DNA of 64,000 nt from Heterohyrax brucei (GCA_028571685.1 CM053140.1:20193501-20257500), one strand, 5' to 3'. Counted from the stretch's first letter, positions 46,013 through 57,449 are shown. Notes: generated from the letters alone by a model not told the origin. Numbers and translations: made by a program.

Positions 46013-47405
46013 CAAATGAACTCTCCTACACTGGTGGTGGGATTACAAAATGGTACAACCTCTCTGGAAAGCAATCTGGCACTTCCTTAACAAGCTGAAA
46101 ATAGATATACCACTCAACCAGTAATCCCACCGCTTGGAATATATCCTACAGAATCAAGGGCAGTCACACTAACAGGTACACACCACAAATGTTTATTGCA
46201 GCACAGTCCACAATAGCAAAAAGATGGAATCAACTGAGATGCCCAACAACAGAGGAATGGATAAACAAACTATGGCATATATACTCAATGGAACACTATG
46301 CAATGATAAAGAACAACGATGATTTTAGGAAGCATCTCATTACCTGGTTTCAACTGGAAGATGCTATGTTGAATGAAATCAGTCAGTAGCATAGGACAAA
46401 TATTGTATGAAATCTCTACTGTAAGGACTTAAAAACAGATTCATGTACAGAAGACAAGACTCTGATGGCTGCAAGGGAGGAGAAGGAGAAAGGGAGAGGG
46501 CTGGTTATAGATTAGATAGTTGACAGAGTTTGCTTGGGTGAAATCAATGACAGCACACATTAGAAAGAAGATCAACTTAACTAGATTTCAACATAACCTG
46601 AAAACTCTTTGAATCTTAACCTGATGTTGCAAGGATAGAGTAGCAGGGGTGGAGCTTGAGGACCATGCTCTCAAGGGAAACCAAGGCCCATTGGCTTAAC
46701 TAGCTTATTGCTAAGAGAGTCTTCTGCATCCCATATTGCTGAGTGGCATCTGGGGTCTTAAGCTAGCAAGCTGTCACCTGAGGTACACCAAATGGTCCCA
46801 ACTCAGCAAGAACAGATGATCACCAAGGACAAAAATGACACGAGGGAAAAAGAGCCCAGCAGACAGAAGGACCCACGTGAATGGGTGACTATATCAACAT
46901 GTGACCAGAAGAAACAGATGGTGCCCAGCCACCACCAATGACAGCCATGAAGAGGTTCACAATGTCAAGGCCCAGTGGCAACACAAGAAAAAGAGGGGTG
47001 CATTGTAAGAACTCCACTGAAAGACTGCAATTGATGGTCCGAAGGCCTGGAAGTTCCCCAGAAACATGGCCCCTAGACCTGATGCTGCCCCTGATTATAA
47101 ATCATTACTGAGGTCAACTCTTCAGACAGAAATGGATTGGACTTGGGGACATAGAGTGAGCATATCATGTGTGCATTTTATGGTTCTATGCATTTATAGG
47201 ATGTTGTCCTACTGGCCTCTTACTAGAAGGGAGTGGAGAGGATGGAGAGAAGGGGACAGGAGATTGTTAAGAGGAAATAACATGTGTAGAACGGAAAGGA
47301 GGAGTGTGCTGTCACCAGGCAAGGAGGGCAGAAGGAGCTGTAGATAGGCGGGCATGCAAATTTAAATTGGATTGTACACTTTCACTCAATAAAATAAAAA
47401 ATACT
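46013..47405 (+). repeat. L1 ORF2 end and complete 3'UTR
   Basis: Starts at the ORF2 end (ctcctacactggtggtgggattac, ggcacttccttaacaagctg, tggaacactatgcaatgataaagaac). It runs through the long 3'UTR (tggcatctggggtcttaagctagcaagctg, agaagaaacagatggtgcccagccacc, aggtcaactcttcagacag) to ttgtacactttcactcaataaaataaaaa. 5'-truncated. Confidence 0.85.
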
Positions 47406-47960
47406 CCCAAATGAATGACAATTTCACAATTACTGCCCCTCTCGCATCCCTCACCAATTAAACGCAAACATCACATCACTCGCGAGCCCATCAGATCAAT
47501 ATATTTGTCAATGTTCATCTCTGCTGGTAGCAGTTGGAAATTCAGCAATATAGTTCAGAACAATGCAAGTCAATTTCAGGAATTGGAAATCTTTGCAAAA
47601 GACAGCAGGATTTCATGAAGCCAATGAAAGTGATGTTAGAGAACCACTTGAAATACTCAGGGTGCCACTGACAAATGAGGAACTTGTAAAATTAGTGCAG
47701 TTAACAACCAAAAAAAGAGAAAACAAGTGAATGGTAGCAATGAATGCTTCAAAAGAGAGCCAGCTGAAGATGTGATGATGAGAAGCATCTTCTGGGGAAA
47801 GGGATGAAGACCTTGGGCATATCTGCAAAAACAAACTCCTCTGTGATTGTACCACACAAGTCAGGCGAAAGGAAGGATCTTCTATTTTTCTGTCATTCAA
47901 TTTTGTTGGAAAATGATGCATATACAAAAACTATCAACTTTGGATTCATTCTTTGTTAGT
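47406..47960 (+). repeat. Tigger/pogo-like transposase remnant
   Basis: One frame near 47653-47700 reads VPLTNEELVKLVQ, the acidic LTNE(E/D)L motif of Tigger transposase C-termini. The surrounding sequence is decayed and no terminal repeats were found. Confidence 0.4.
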
Positions 47961-48151
47961 TCTAAGCATTAGACCATAGTTGCGATGATTGCTCAATTTT
48001 TAAAAAATATGATTAAAAAATAAACAGATTTATGAAGTTTGATTTCATTTTTCAGGACAAAGTCCCAACTGAGTCTTTTCTCAACAATCTTCCCTATGAA
48101 ATTTGGATTCCTGTTTTCAGGGAATTCACTTTAAGTAAGTTTCTCCCCCCA

Positions 48152-48350
48152 AATCAAACCTGTTACCGTCAAGTTGATTCCAATTCATAGCCACCCTATA
48201 GGACAGAGTAGAACTGCCCCCTGGGGCTTCCAAGACTAATCTTTCTGGACGCAGACTGCCTCATCTTCCTCCCATGGAGTAGCTGATGGGTTCAAATGAT
48301 TATTTGGCTACCGACTGAGAGTTTTAACCAATGCACCACCAGGACTCCTC
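48152..48350 (-). repeat. AfroSINE, long type
   Basis: caaacctgttaccgtcaagttgattccaattc to accaatgcaccaccaggactcc. Confidence 0.85.
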
Positions 48351-48635
48351 AAGTTTTTCCAGTACTAAGTATTAACGGAAGAGGGAAGGTTTCTTGTGTT
48401 GCTTTCACTCTTAGGATCATACTCCAACTGTAATTTTCAATAGATGCATTTATTTAATTTCTTTACTCATTCCTCTTTTGCTGAACTTTTAATAATGTTT
48501 CCAACTAGGTACTTTTCAAAGTAATAGGGCAATTAGTAACTGTGTCCTTGTGTTTTGGCCAATCAGAATATTAGCTGCTGTATGGCTTTATTGGGTCAAA
48601 TGTGAAATTACTGCCTTTGTATGACCTTTGGTTTA

Positions 48636-49192
48636 CAAAGTCTGACAATTAAGTCCATGAACTTGTTTGTTCTAAGTGCTACATACCTCATTGCTGAATA
48701 TCACCTTTTGAAGTACTCCCCTTGGGAAGCTCTGCACTGAGGCCAGCACCTAGTCCACCCTTTAAAGCAATTTTGGAACTCTTTCTGGAACGGCCCCTTG
48801 TACACAGTGATACAGTAGCAAGTTCGCAAACTTAATTGTGTAGTTGTCTGTGAGGGAGTTTTTAGCCAGTAAACAAATAACTGTATTGGAACACCCTCTC
48901 TACTAAACTGATCTGGCACCAAATGACTTTTTTCTTTACCTGGAGACAAAGGAAATATAGAAAGGAAGACATTTTGATGACATTCAGGACATCGAGGGTA
49001 ATACAATGACAACTCTGATAGCCTTTCCAGAAAAAGAGTTCCAAAATTGCTTTGAATGGTGGAATAGGCACTAGCATCAGTGCACAGCTTCCCAAGGGGA
49101 AGACTTCGAAGGTGACTGTAGTGATACTCAGCAATGAGGTATGTAGCACTTTTTTTAGGATGAGTTTGTAAACTTAATTGTCGAACCTTATA
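48636..49192 (+). mobile_element. Mariner-like fossil with fold-back structure
   Basis: The right part (about 48843-49190) is the 3' end of a mariner transposase gene on the plus strand. Decayed codons give ...LAPNDFFLYLE... and FQNCFEWWNR, followed by a terminal repeat (gtttgtaaacttaattgtc). The left part 48636-48800 is the reverse complement of 49030-49190, starting gtctgacaattaagtcc. A third terminal-repeat-like run (gcaagttcgcaaacttaattg) lies at 48820-48840. No intact transposase remains. The 254-codon minus-strand frame across it is antisense. Confidence 0.7.
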
Positions 49193-49722
49193 TGTTCTCA
49201 AGTTTTTAACCAAATAGGCTCTATAAAGGTACCTGCCATGAGAAATATTTGAGGAGAGGGCCAAACCATTCCTTCGTCTTGCCCACATTATTGAGCACCT
49301 ATTGTGTAGCAGGAGCTGTTCTGGACACTGGAGACACAGCCCAGAACAAGACGGCCTCAAATCCCTGCTTTCATTGCACCAACAGTCTAAACAGGAAGAG
49401 TGGTAAAAAAAAAAAAAAAAAAAAGGAAATAATGATTTGACATGGCAGGTGCTGTGTAGAATCATGAGGAAAGGCCTGAAGCACAGAGAAGATGATTAGA
49501 GAAGACTTTTGATAAGATAATACATAAGCAGAAACTTACAGGAAGTGAAGATGGAAACCATCAACATCTGTGGGAAGGGTAGTCTAAGCGAAGGGAATGG
49601 CAAGTGCAAAGGCCCTGAGACAGGAAAGTGCTTGCTGTGTATAAAAAAGACAGATGAAGACAGATTGTTCAGGGCCTTGTGGACCATGGGGGAAGCTTTG
49701 GCTTTTGCTTTGAATAAGGAGG

Positions 49723-49911
49723 GAGCAAAGGTCCCTGATGGCCCAACAGTTAAGTGCTTGGTTGCTAACCAAAAGGTTCATGATCAAAACCCATCCAATG
49801 GCTCCATGGGAGAAAGACCTGAGAATCTGCTCCCATAAAGATTACAGCAGTTCCACTCTGTCATATGGGGTTTTGCTTTGAGTCAGATTTGATTTGATGG
49901 CACCTAACAAC
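49723..49911 (+). repeat. AfroSINE, long type (first of pair)
   Basis: tccctgatggcccaacagttaagtgcttgg to gatttgatggcacctaacaac. Flanks AAGGAGG at 49716-49722 and 49912-49918. Confidence 0.88.
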
Positions 49912-49918
49912 AAGGAGG

Positions 49919-50085
49919 AAACTCTAGTGGCATAGTGGTCATACGCTACTGCTGCTAACCAACAGGTCAACAGTTTGAATCTACCAGGTGCTCCTTAGAA
50001 ACTCTATGCAGTTCTGCTCTGTCTTACAGGGTCACTGTGAGCCAAAATAGAGTCAGTAGCAGTGAGTTGTTTTTTAACAACAACA
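49919..50085 (+). repeat. AfroSINE (second of pair)
   Basis: actctagtggcatagtggtcatacgc to a tail ttaacaacaac. Flanks AAGGAGG at 49912-49918 and 50086-50092, shared with its neighbour. Confidence 0.88.
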
Positions 50086-50350
50086 AAGGAGGGTGGACGG
50101 AGGATCCTGAACAGAGGAAAACATTGACCTGGCTCAAATGTTCATGGGTGCCCTCTGGGCACTGTGGAAGCAACAAGACACCTGGGGACCAGAAGCTGGG
50201 AGACCAGCGAGAAAATAACTCCACTAGCCCAGTTGGGAGATGACAGGGCTGGAGTGACGGGCAGGGGAAGATATGGAAGATTATTTCTAGAAACATTTTG
50301 AAGGTAAAGCTGACAGGTGTTGCCAATGGATTGGACATGGGGGATGGGTG

Positions 50351-50986
50351 AAGAGCAGCCTAAGGACAGAGTTGCTACCAGCTGCAATGGGAAAAACTGC
50401 AGGAGGAGGACATGCGCTGCCACCTCCCCTTCAGTTACAGAATTGCCCCACAGTGGCCTCATAAAGAATAGAAATGCAAACAGCTATTAACAATTATTTG
50501 CAAAATGCTGCATATTGGGTAGTTTAGATAAACGCTGCTCCCTGGGAATTTTGCCAGAAAAATTCTGAACTAAGTTCTGACAGTTATCAAAGACAATAAA
50601 ATGCTATCCGGGAGAATATAGGGAATGGCAAAGTCTCTGCCTCATGTGAGAATCCAGTTAATCCAGTGTTATTCCTTCATCGACTTCCTGGATCATCTGA
50701 AGATAAGATTGACATGACGGAGCTGAAGAAGGATCTGAGGTGAAGGGAAAAAAATCCAAAAAACACAGCAGGGATAGGGTAGTTGGTAGTTTAAGGACGG
50801 GCTAGATGAGGGTTTCTCAGCCTGGAAGGAGAAGATTAAACCTAACCGCCCCCCCCACTAGCAGTCCGTTCCTTTTCCCTCTTTGCCCCCACCCCCTGCC
50901 ATCACTGAGGTAGAGTCCCCCATCCATACTTCCAGTGCAGTTCACAGTAGCTTTCATTATTGTACCTGTCCTCTGTATGAGGACCC
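50351..50986. other. No recognised feature
   Basis: Intergenic DNA; nothing identified. Confidence 0.4.
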
Positions 50987-51230
50987 ATGGCTTGGGTCAG
51001 GTGCACCTTAGTCTTCAAGGTGACATCTTTACTTTTCAATACTTTAAAGAGGTCCTTTGAAGCAGATTTTCCTAATATAATCCATCGTTTGATTTCCTCA
51101 CTGCTGCTTCCAGGGGCATTGATTGTGGCACCAAGTAAAATGAAATCCTTGAGAACCTCAATCCTTTCTTCATTTATCACCACACTGTTTACTGGTCCAG
51201 TTGGGAGGACTGAGTTTTTGAGCAATGACT
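50987..51230 (-). repeat. RTE internal fragment
   Basis: ttgggtcaggtgcaccttagtcttcaaggtgac to ttactggtccagttggg. Truncated at both ends. Confidence 0.85.
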
Positions 51231-51259
51231 TTTGTATTTTGGCCCTCTGCATTCCAGTT

Positions 51260-51370
51260 TGTTTATTCATTTAACAATCAGTAAGCTTCTGTGAGGTTCC
51301 AGGTACTGTGTTAGATGCCTGCGACTAGTATTACAGAGACAGACAGTTGCCCAGGCATTATCTATCCTTG
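51260..51370 (-). repeat. L2 scrap
   Basis: tttattcatttaacaatcagtaagcttctgtgaggttccaggtactg. Confidence 0.45.
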
Positions 51371-51689
51371 CTTCTTTGTATAGCTTTCAGAATCCATTAG
51401 TGTCCAGCATACCCCAAACTACACTTTTCAGCCTCCTCTGTAGGGCAGTGTGTCCATGTGACACAATTCTGGTCAGTTAAAACGTAAGGGCACTGGTCTC
51501 ACCCAACTTTTTTCTTTGACCTTCTTACTCTTCCTACATGAAATGCAGACATGATGGCTAGGCTGCAGCAGCCTTCTTGGGATCGACCTTGGGGGAAAAA
51601 TGAGGAGGTCCTTGTCCATGATACTGTAGCATTTTCTTTTAAGTACAGCCAAATGAAATTCCTGACTGGTATATGCCTATAGTCTGAAC

Positions 51690-51800
51690 AAGCTGTCTTT
51701 TTAACTGCCTGTCCTCTACATAAGACTCTTTGAGTACAGAGCCAGGTTTACTTAGTTTTGTAAGCTCTCAATAAATGTTAGAAGAATTAGTGAATGAGTG
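51690..51800 (+). repeat. L2 3' end
   Basis: agtacagagccaggtttacttag and gctctcaataaatgttagaagaattagtgaatgag. Confidence 0.55.
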
Positions 51801-52277
51801 AGGTAGCTATACTTTTACGATTTAAAAAAATGGGACAAATTTTGAATGACAAAATGCCTGGTAGGGGTCATTGGAGACGTCTTTGATTTCCGAAATAAAC
51901 TCCGAAAGCCTCGTGCACTTTGGAAATCCTCAGAATTTAATAATAAACTAAAGTTGGCATTTAAATTGAGATTAAGGTTTTAAAATAGAAGGAAATGCTT
52001 TGGAAGTTCAGAAACGACTATCATAAACAGATGGAGATACGCCTGATGTGGTCTATGTCTGTCTCAGGTTCACTGGGTCCACCTGCTCCTCTCTATCCTC
52101 TACCCTGGGGGTGGCTTGTATGAACTCCCGGGTTCCCATCTCTTTGTAGCTGGGCCCAGCCAATGGGGAATTCCTACAGTAAGTAGCAGAAGAAGGGATC
52201 AGTGAATTCGGTGTTTATTATTCTGGGTCTTCCCTCCTTACCACCACCAAGGATGCCTCAAGCTTGCCGTGTCCCTT
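51801..52277. other. Mostly unrecognised; old repeat possible
   Basis: tctctttgtagctgggcccagccaatggggaattcc (about 52140) resembles an ancient repeat. A companion piece may lie at 53345-53610 (ggcctataagtggtaacaattctgagg, gtgaataaaccttg). Confidence 0.35.
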
Positions 52278-52428
52278 TAAAATCTACTGCCATTGAGTTG
52301 ATTCTGAATTGTAGAGGCCCTATAAAACAGAGTAGAACTGCACCATAGAGTTTCCAAGGAGCATCTGGAAAATTTGAACTGCCAACCTTTTGGTTAACAG
52401 ACATAGCACTAGGCCATTAGGGACAGAT
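52278..52428 (-). repeat. AfroSINE
   Basis: aaatctactgccattgagttgattctg to gacatagcactaggccattaggg. Confidence 0.8.
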
Positions 52429-52433
52429 TATAT

Positions 52434-52582
52434 ATCAGGAAACCCGGTAGGGTAGTGATTAAGTGCTATGGCTGCTAACTGGAAGGTTGGCAGATCTACC
52501 AGGCTCTAGTTTAGATCTACCCCAAACTCTACGGGGTAGTTCTACTCTATCCTACAGGGTTATTACGTAGGTTTGGGGTTTT
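52434..52582 (+). repeat. AfroSINE
   Basis: ggaaacccggtagggtagtgattaagtgc to ctctatcctacagggttattacg; opposite to its neighbour. Confidence 0.8.
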
Positions 52583-53040
52583 GTTTGTTTGTTTTGTTTA
52601 TATGGGTGACCACTAGGGGCACTAGGTTTAATGAGACCTATTCTACATACGTCAAAAAATTAATTCGACTAAAATATTACTGAAGCAAACTAAATACCAA
52701 CTAGTTAATGTAAGTTTATGTTCCCAAAGTAAGCACCACAGCACAGTGGCATGAGTGTGCAAAACCTCATTTCAGAAAATACTCTCATATTTAAGAAACT
52801 AATCACTGTTTTCATCTCACATGAAGAGTTCCCTCTGATGCTGGGAGGACTCCACAAAACTCAGGAAGTTGCATCCCAAGTGGGAGACCGAGACAGGTCC
52901 ATCCTGAGAACAATTTGGACTGCCGTGGGTGTCTATTCTATCTCTCGCACCAGCCAGATGGGAAAGTTCTCAGCAAGTGTTAACTGACAGGGCTTCTGCA
53001 TATTTTTATTACAGTATTTTCCTCAGTACAAATGGATTTA
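52583..53040. other. No recognised feature
   Basis: AT-rich intergenic DNA. Confidence 0.4.
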
Positions 53041-53190
53041 AATCCATTGCCATCAAGTCGATTATGACTCATGGCAGCTCTGGTGAAATAGTGATAAAGA
53101 GCTTGGCTGCTAACTAAAAGGCTGACCATTTGAATCACCAGCTACTTCTTGGAAACCCTGCTGGGAAATTCTACGGTATCCTTTGTCAAT
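53041..53190 (+). repeat. Two abutting AfroSINE fragments in opposite orientation
   Basis: An antisense end (aaatccattgccatcaagtcgattatgactcatggcag, 53041-53079) joins a sense copy (ctctggtgaaatagtgataaagagcttggctgc, 53080-53190). Confidence 0.75.
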
Positions 53191-53254
53191 TTGTTATTTG
53201 AAATAAAACAAGTAAACTTTTTTTTTTCCTGGCCCCATTGTATTAAAGAATGCT

Positions 53255-53343
53255 GCTGTCACTGGACTAAGTAATGTTGTTTTCTGTTGTATACAGGGTC
53301 AGTACAAGTTGGAGTCTACTCAGTAGTACCTAATAACAACAAC
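53255..53343 (+). repeat. RTE 3' tail
   Basis: ttgttttctgttgtatacagggtcagtacaagttgg, tail agtacctaataacaacaac. Confidence 0.7.
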
Positions 53344-54267
53344 TGTCACCCTCTGCCCAAGGGCAGAAAGTGTCCTTGTCAGGCCTTTGTCCCTCAGCCA
53401 AAGTTGCTCTCTTACGGCAGCCAATTCTGTATGATCATCTTCCTTCAGGCATTCATACTTATGTCCTCCTCAGTCCCTCAGGCCTATAAGTGGTAACAAT
53501 TCTGAGGCTACTAACTCCAAGTTACTGTACCATCCTTGCAGCTCCCTTCAACTGCATCTTTGTAAATTGTTGCTTTGTGAATAAACCTTGTAGTTATTCT
53601 TTTTAGTGTGTCATCTACTCCCTGTTGGAGTCCTAAATGACACAAAGAACAGTCTCCTTCATAGTGCTCCATCTTTAAATAGGAGTGGAGCCAGGGATCA
53701 CTAAACATTTGGGGGAAGCTAGTGTATAAAAGATGTAGACCAAATTTACAAGCAGAGACTAGCAACTTGAAGGAGACAGCATTGTTCAGAAGAGGAAATG
53801 TTACTCTTATGAAACAAGAACAGGGTGCTATAAAAAAAGGAAGAACTGTTGGACAAAAATGAGCTCTTGGAAATTAATCTCAGTAAAAGGATTCCTTAAC
53901 GTGACTTAAGGGCAAACAGTAATAGGATCAATTTATCAGAAATTTAACTGTCTCATAATCTAACAAGCCCCCCTGTACATCCTTCCCAAGCAGACCTCAA
54001 CCAAAGACTGACGAAAGTCAGCTACTTGCCTCTTGGGTAAGGAAATTCTAGGATCCACAGTTGACCATATTTTTCAGAATCCCTTGGTGGGATTGATCTT
54101 GAGTCTATCAGACCCTGCAGCTACATGAGTCAAGAGAAGCCAACAGCCTGATGCCTGACTCATGGAGTTGGGACTTGCCAGCTTCTACAACAATGTAAGC
54201 CATTTCCTTGAGCTAAAACTATCTTTCCTTTCTCTCTCTTCTCTATATGCCAGTGAAGCATGAAGGA
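53344..54267. other. Unrecognised, with possible LTR remnants
   Basis: 53344-53610 and 54030-54260 look like decayed LTR or old-repeat sequence (atgtaagccatttccttgagc); nothing firm. Confidence 0.3.
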
Positions 54268-54340
54268 ATCCTATAGGGCAGTTCTACTGTAGCTTATAGG
54301 ATCTTCATGAGTCAGAATCAACAGTAACAAGTAGTAGCTT
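54268..54340 (+). repeat. AfroSINE 3' fragment
   Basis: ggaatcctatagggcagttctactgtagc to gagtcagaatcaacag. Confidence 0.75.
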
Positions 54341-54392
54341 TTCAAAGACCTACCATTTCTCCTTCATTCCTTTTTCTCTTGTCCTCAGAGAA

Positions 54393-54468
54393 ACAGCAGG
54401 TGGGATCAAACTGCTACATTTCAGTTAGCAGCTGAGTGCCTAACCACTATACCACCAGAGCTCCTCAC
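54393..54468 (-). repeat. AfroSINE head fragment
   Basis: ggtgggatcaaactgctacatttcagttagcagc to actataccaccagagctcctc. Confidence 0.75.
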
Positions 54469-54629
54469 CAAGTTCTTTGAAACAGAGTGTTTAATTGATT
54501 TTTCCAAATAGCATCCCTTTATTGGCTATTTGAATTTTTTTTTTTTAATATTAAAAGCATGCAGAACAAAGGGGAAAATAACCCACAACTGGACAGCACA
54601 AAAGTTTTGGATTATCATTTTAATGGCTC

Positions 54630-55340
54630 AGTCAGGGTTCTTCAGTATGGATTACACCTCAACATTAAGAAAATAAAAATCCCCACAACTGGACCAGTAA
54701 GTAACATCATGATAAATGGAGAAAAGATTCAAATTGGATTTCATTTTACTTAGTTCCACAATCAATATCGATGGAAGCAGCTGTCAAGAAATCAAAAGAT
54801 GCTTCCCATTGGGAAAATCTGTTAGCAAAGACCTCTTTAAAGTGTTGAAAAGATGTCACCTTGAAGACTAAGGTGAACCTGACCCAAGCTATGATATTTT
54901 TAATTGCATCATATGCATGCAAAAGCTGGACAATGAATAAGGAAGACAGAAGGATTGATGCCTTTGAATTGTAGTGTTGGAGAAGACTATCTGAATGTAC
55001 CATGGGCCGCCAAAAGAACAAACAGATCTGTTCTAGAAGTCCAACCAGAGTGCTCCTCGGAAGCAAAGATGACGAGGCTGCGTCTTACACACTTTAGACA
55101 TGTTGTCAAGAAGGATCAGTCCCCGGAGTAGGACATCATGATCGGTAGAGTGGAGGGTCGGTGACAGAAAGGAAGACCGTCAAGGAGATGGACTGACACT
55201 GACACTGATGGGTGCAATGATGGGCGTAAGTACAAAAATGATTGTGGACACGGCACAACACTGGGCAGTCTTTCATTCTGTTGTACATACTGTCCCTATG
55301 AGTCAGGACTGATTCGATATCATGTAACAACAGCAAGACG
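54630..55340 (+). repeat. RTE 3' part
   Basis: cagtatggattacacctcaacattaag, aagatgtcaccttgaagactaagg, gtaccatgggccgccaaaagaacaaacagatctg, tail tcatgtaacaacagc. The protein remnant is full of stops. Confidence 0.85.
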
Positions 55341-55484
55341 GTGACAACTGCCCAGGATAAAAACAAAATAGGGACAACCCTTTCATGTGAAGTTCAAAAC
55401 AGGTAGAACTAATTTATGATTATGAATCAGTGGTGGAGTACCCATACAACCCACCAGCTGTCTGTCACTTTACCATCCTGTGGT

Positions 55485-55850
55485 GGCCTGTGCGCTGTCA
55501 TGACACTGGAAGCTCTGCCTCCAGGATTTCAAATACCAACAGAATCACCCCTGGTAGACAGTTTTCAGAATTTCCAGGTTAAGACAAACTAGAAAGAAAG
55601 GCCTAGTGATCTATTTCTGAAATAAGCCAATGAAAACTCTACAAATCATAAAAAAATATTATCCAATATAGAACTGAAAGGTGAACCCCTAGGCTCAAAG
55701 ACACTCAAGAGGCACAGTGGTCACAACAATGGGTTCAAACATACCAACAGTTGTAAAGGTGACGCAGGACTGGGCAATGTTTCATTCTGTTGTACATACA
55801 GGGTCACCATGAGTTGGGTCTGACTTGACAACAGTTAACAACAACAATAT
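55485..55850 (+). repeat. RTE 5' end joined to RTE 3' end (internal-deletion derivative)
   Basis: RTE 5' leader (gcgctgtcatgacactggaagctctgcc, aagacaaactagaaagaaaggcctagtgatctatttctg, aatatagaactgaaaggtgaacccctagg) passes near 55715 directly to the RTE 3' end (cacagtggtcacaacaatgggttc, ttcattctgttgtacatac, tgacaacagttaacaacaac). Confidence 0.72.
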
Positions 55851-55894
55851 CTATACAGTGAAATTCTACACAGCAATGCAAAAAAAATAAACTA

Positions 55895-56650
55895 TTGATC
55901 CATGCTATAATGCTAGCTGGATTGCAACACAATACATTGACCTCACTCCTGCAAAGGGATTGGTTAGCCTGTTGTGCAAATAAGGCATGTGAAACCCCCT
56001 CCAGGGGTTGGTCAATTACTATGAAACTAAGTGACTGTGGCTTACCGAGGGGACTGGTCTATTTTGCCAGGGTTAAAAGAGTCAATCCAAAAGAGGTTGC
56101 AAAGGAGTGGAAACTCACTACTATCAGGTAGAAGGGCTGGGAGCACAGTGCATCTTCTGGACCTGAGTCCCTGTGCTGAGAACCTCCTAGACCCAGGAGA
56201 CATGACAGGTGACACAGGACCACTAGACATGGTGCAGCAGAAAACAGGAGATCACGTGGGGCTGCTGCCATCTCACTCCCGAGGAAGGAGAGAATGAGCA
56301 CCTTCAGATGGGAGCTTGCTGGTGGAGTGAGGTGCCTCTGGAAATGTGTTGGAGTAGCTAAAGAAAGCACTTAACACTGGCTGCAGCAGGGCAGAGGTCA
56401 GTGGCAGAGGCCTTGCTTGAGCAGGGACCAGAGACAGAGGCCAGATGAAAGGCTTGCTTGTGAGTGTGGCCAGGTTGCTGAGAGCTGTCCTGGTTGGAAA
56501 ATATCCTGAGTGACAAACTGTACCCTGTATCCTGTTACAAGTTGATCGTGATCCCGAGTTGTAGCCTGTTACTTCTCTAATAAACCATGTAATCGTGAAT
56601 ATAGTCTAGTCTGTGACTTCTGTGCAGCTGTTGCAACAAATTCTCAAACC
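55895..56650 (+). repeat. Unclassified LTR-like sequence
   Basis: Moderately preserved 750 bp with an AATAAA signal at 56579-56584 followed by a GT-rich stretch (tctagtctgtgacttctgtgc). An ERV-type LTR is possible, but I cannot name it and see no clear terminal duplications or internal sequence. Frames of 60-100 codons occur, without known domains. Confidence 0.4.
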
Positions 56651-56815
56651 CAGCAGAGAAGACTCATGGGAGGGACAGCTGACGACAGAGTTGGTACAAA
56701 GGAGGTTATGTCTGACCTCCACCTCAGAGGAACTCACTTTGTACTGATGGTAATTCTCTTCCTTTCCCCTGAATGTAGACAAGATCTGAGGTTAGTACCA
56801 CTTTACAAGGAGACA

Positions 56816-56932
56816 CAGGTGGGGGCGGGGAGAGACAGGGAGGGAGAGAGAAGGAGAGAGAGTGGGGGGAAAAAGAGGGAAAGAGAGGGAGAGGGAGGGA
56901 AAAAGAGGGGAAAAGAGAGAGAGGGAAGTCAA
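56816..56932 (+). repeat. Purine-rich (GGGA/GA)n tract
   Basis: About 115 bases nearly all G and A (gggagggagagagaagg..., gggaaagagagggagagg). Confidence 0.9.
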
Positions 56933-57449
56933 TGAGGTAAATCATATTTTGGGCTTACTGAAGACTCTTTCCACAGCTGAATAATACCAGTAATAGCCTA
57001 GCAATTAGTATACAACTGCTTGGTCTCTCTGTTGCCTGGGGCTGGCATAGAAAAAAAAAATGCAGTAGAGAAAGACCCAAGGTCTTTAGAAGACACTTGA
57101 AGAAACACTCAGTTTTGGAGTCACATGTTAGAGAAAGACAGAGTCTGAAGATTCTGGAAAAGCAGAGAGACCCTGGGGTCAGGAGGGAAAGTGGATACGT
57201 GAAAAAGGAAGAAAAAGGTATTTCTATAGTAGATTTTAACATTAAACAGGATCTTGGCAGAATGAAATAGGAAGACTCAAGTTGAAACCACTGTTTTCAC
57301 AGTGAAGTTCTAGACCCATTGCACCATAGGGGTACTCTGTGCGTGTGTGTGTTTCTCCTCTGTTGGTATGTGGTGGGCAGAGATATTTGTTTACTCTGCT
57401 ATTCTCTCTTGCTGTCCTCATCTGCAGCAGAGGCAATGCTATGCATTTC
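56933..57449. other. No recognised feature
   Basis: Intergenic DNA; nothing identified. Confidence 0.4.

Larger units (their letters stand above)
49255..50350 (-). repeat. L2 copy split by two AfroSINEs
   Basis: Parts 49255-49722 (attgagcacctattgtgtagc, ggcaagtgcaaaggccctgag, cagggccttgtggaccatggg) and 50086-50350 (gagggtggac..., acattttgaaggtaaagctgacagg, gccaatggattggacatggggg) form one L2 copy. A poly-A lies at 49405-49424. Confidence 0.75.

Noticed and set aside
48701..49465. 254-codon minus-strand frame
   Set aside because: It is antisense to mariner transposase remnants and runs into an L2 copy; no protein family fits.
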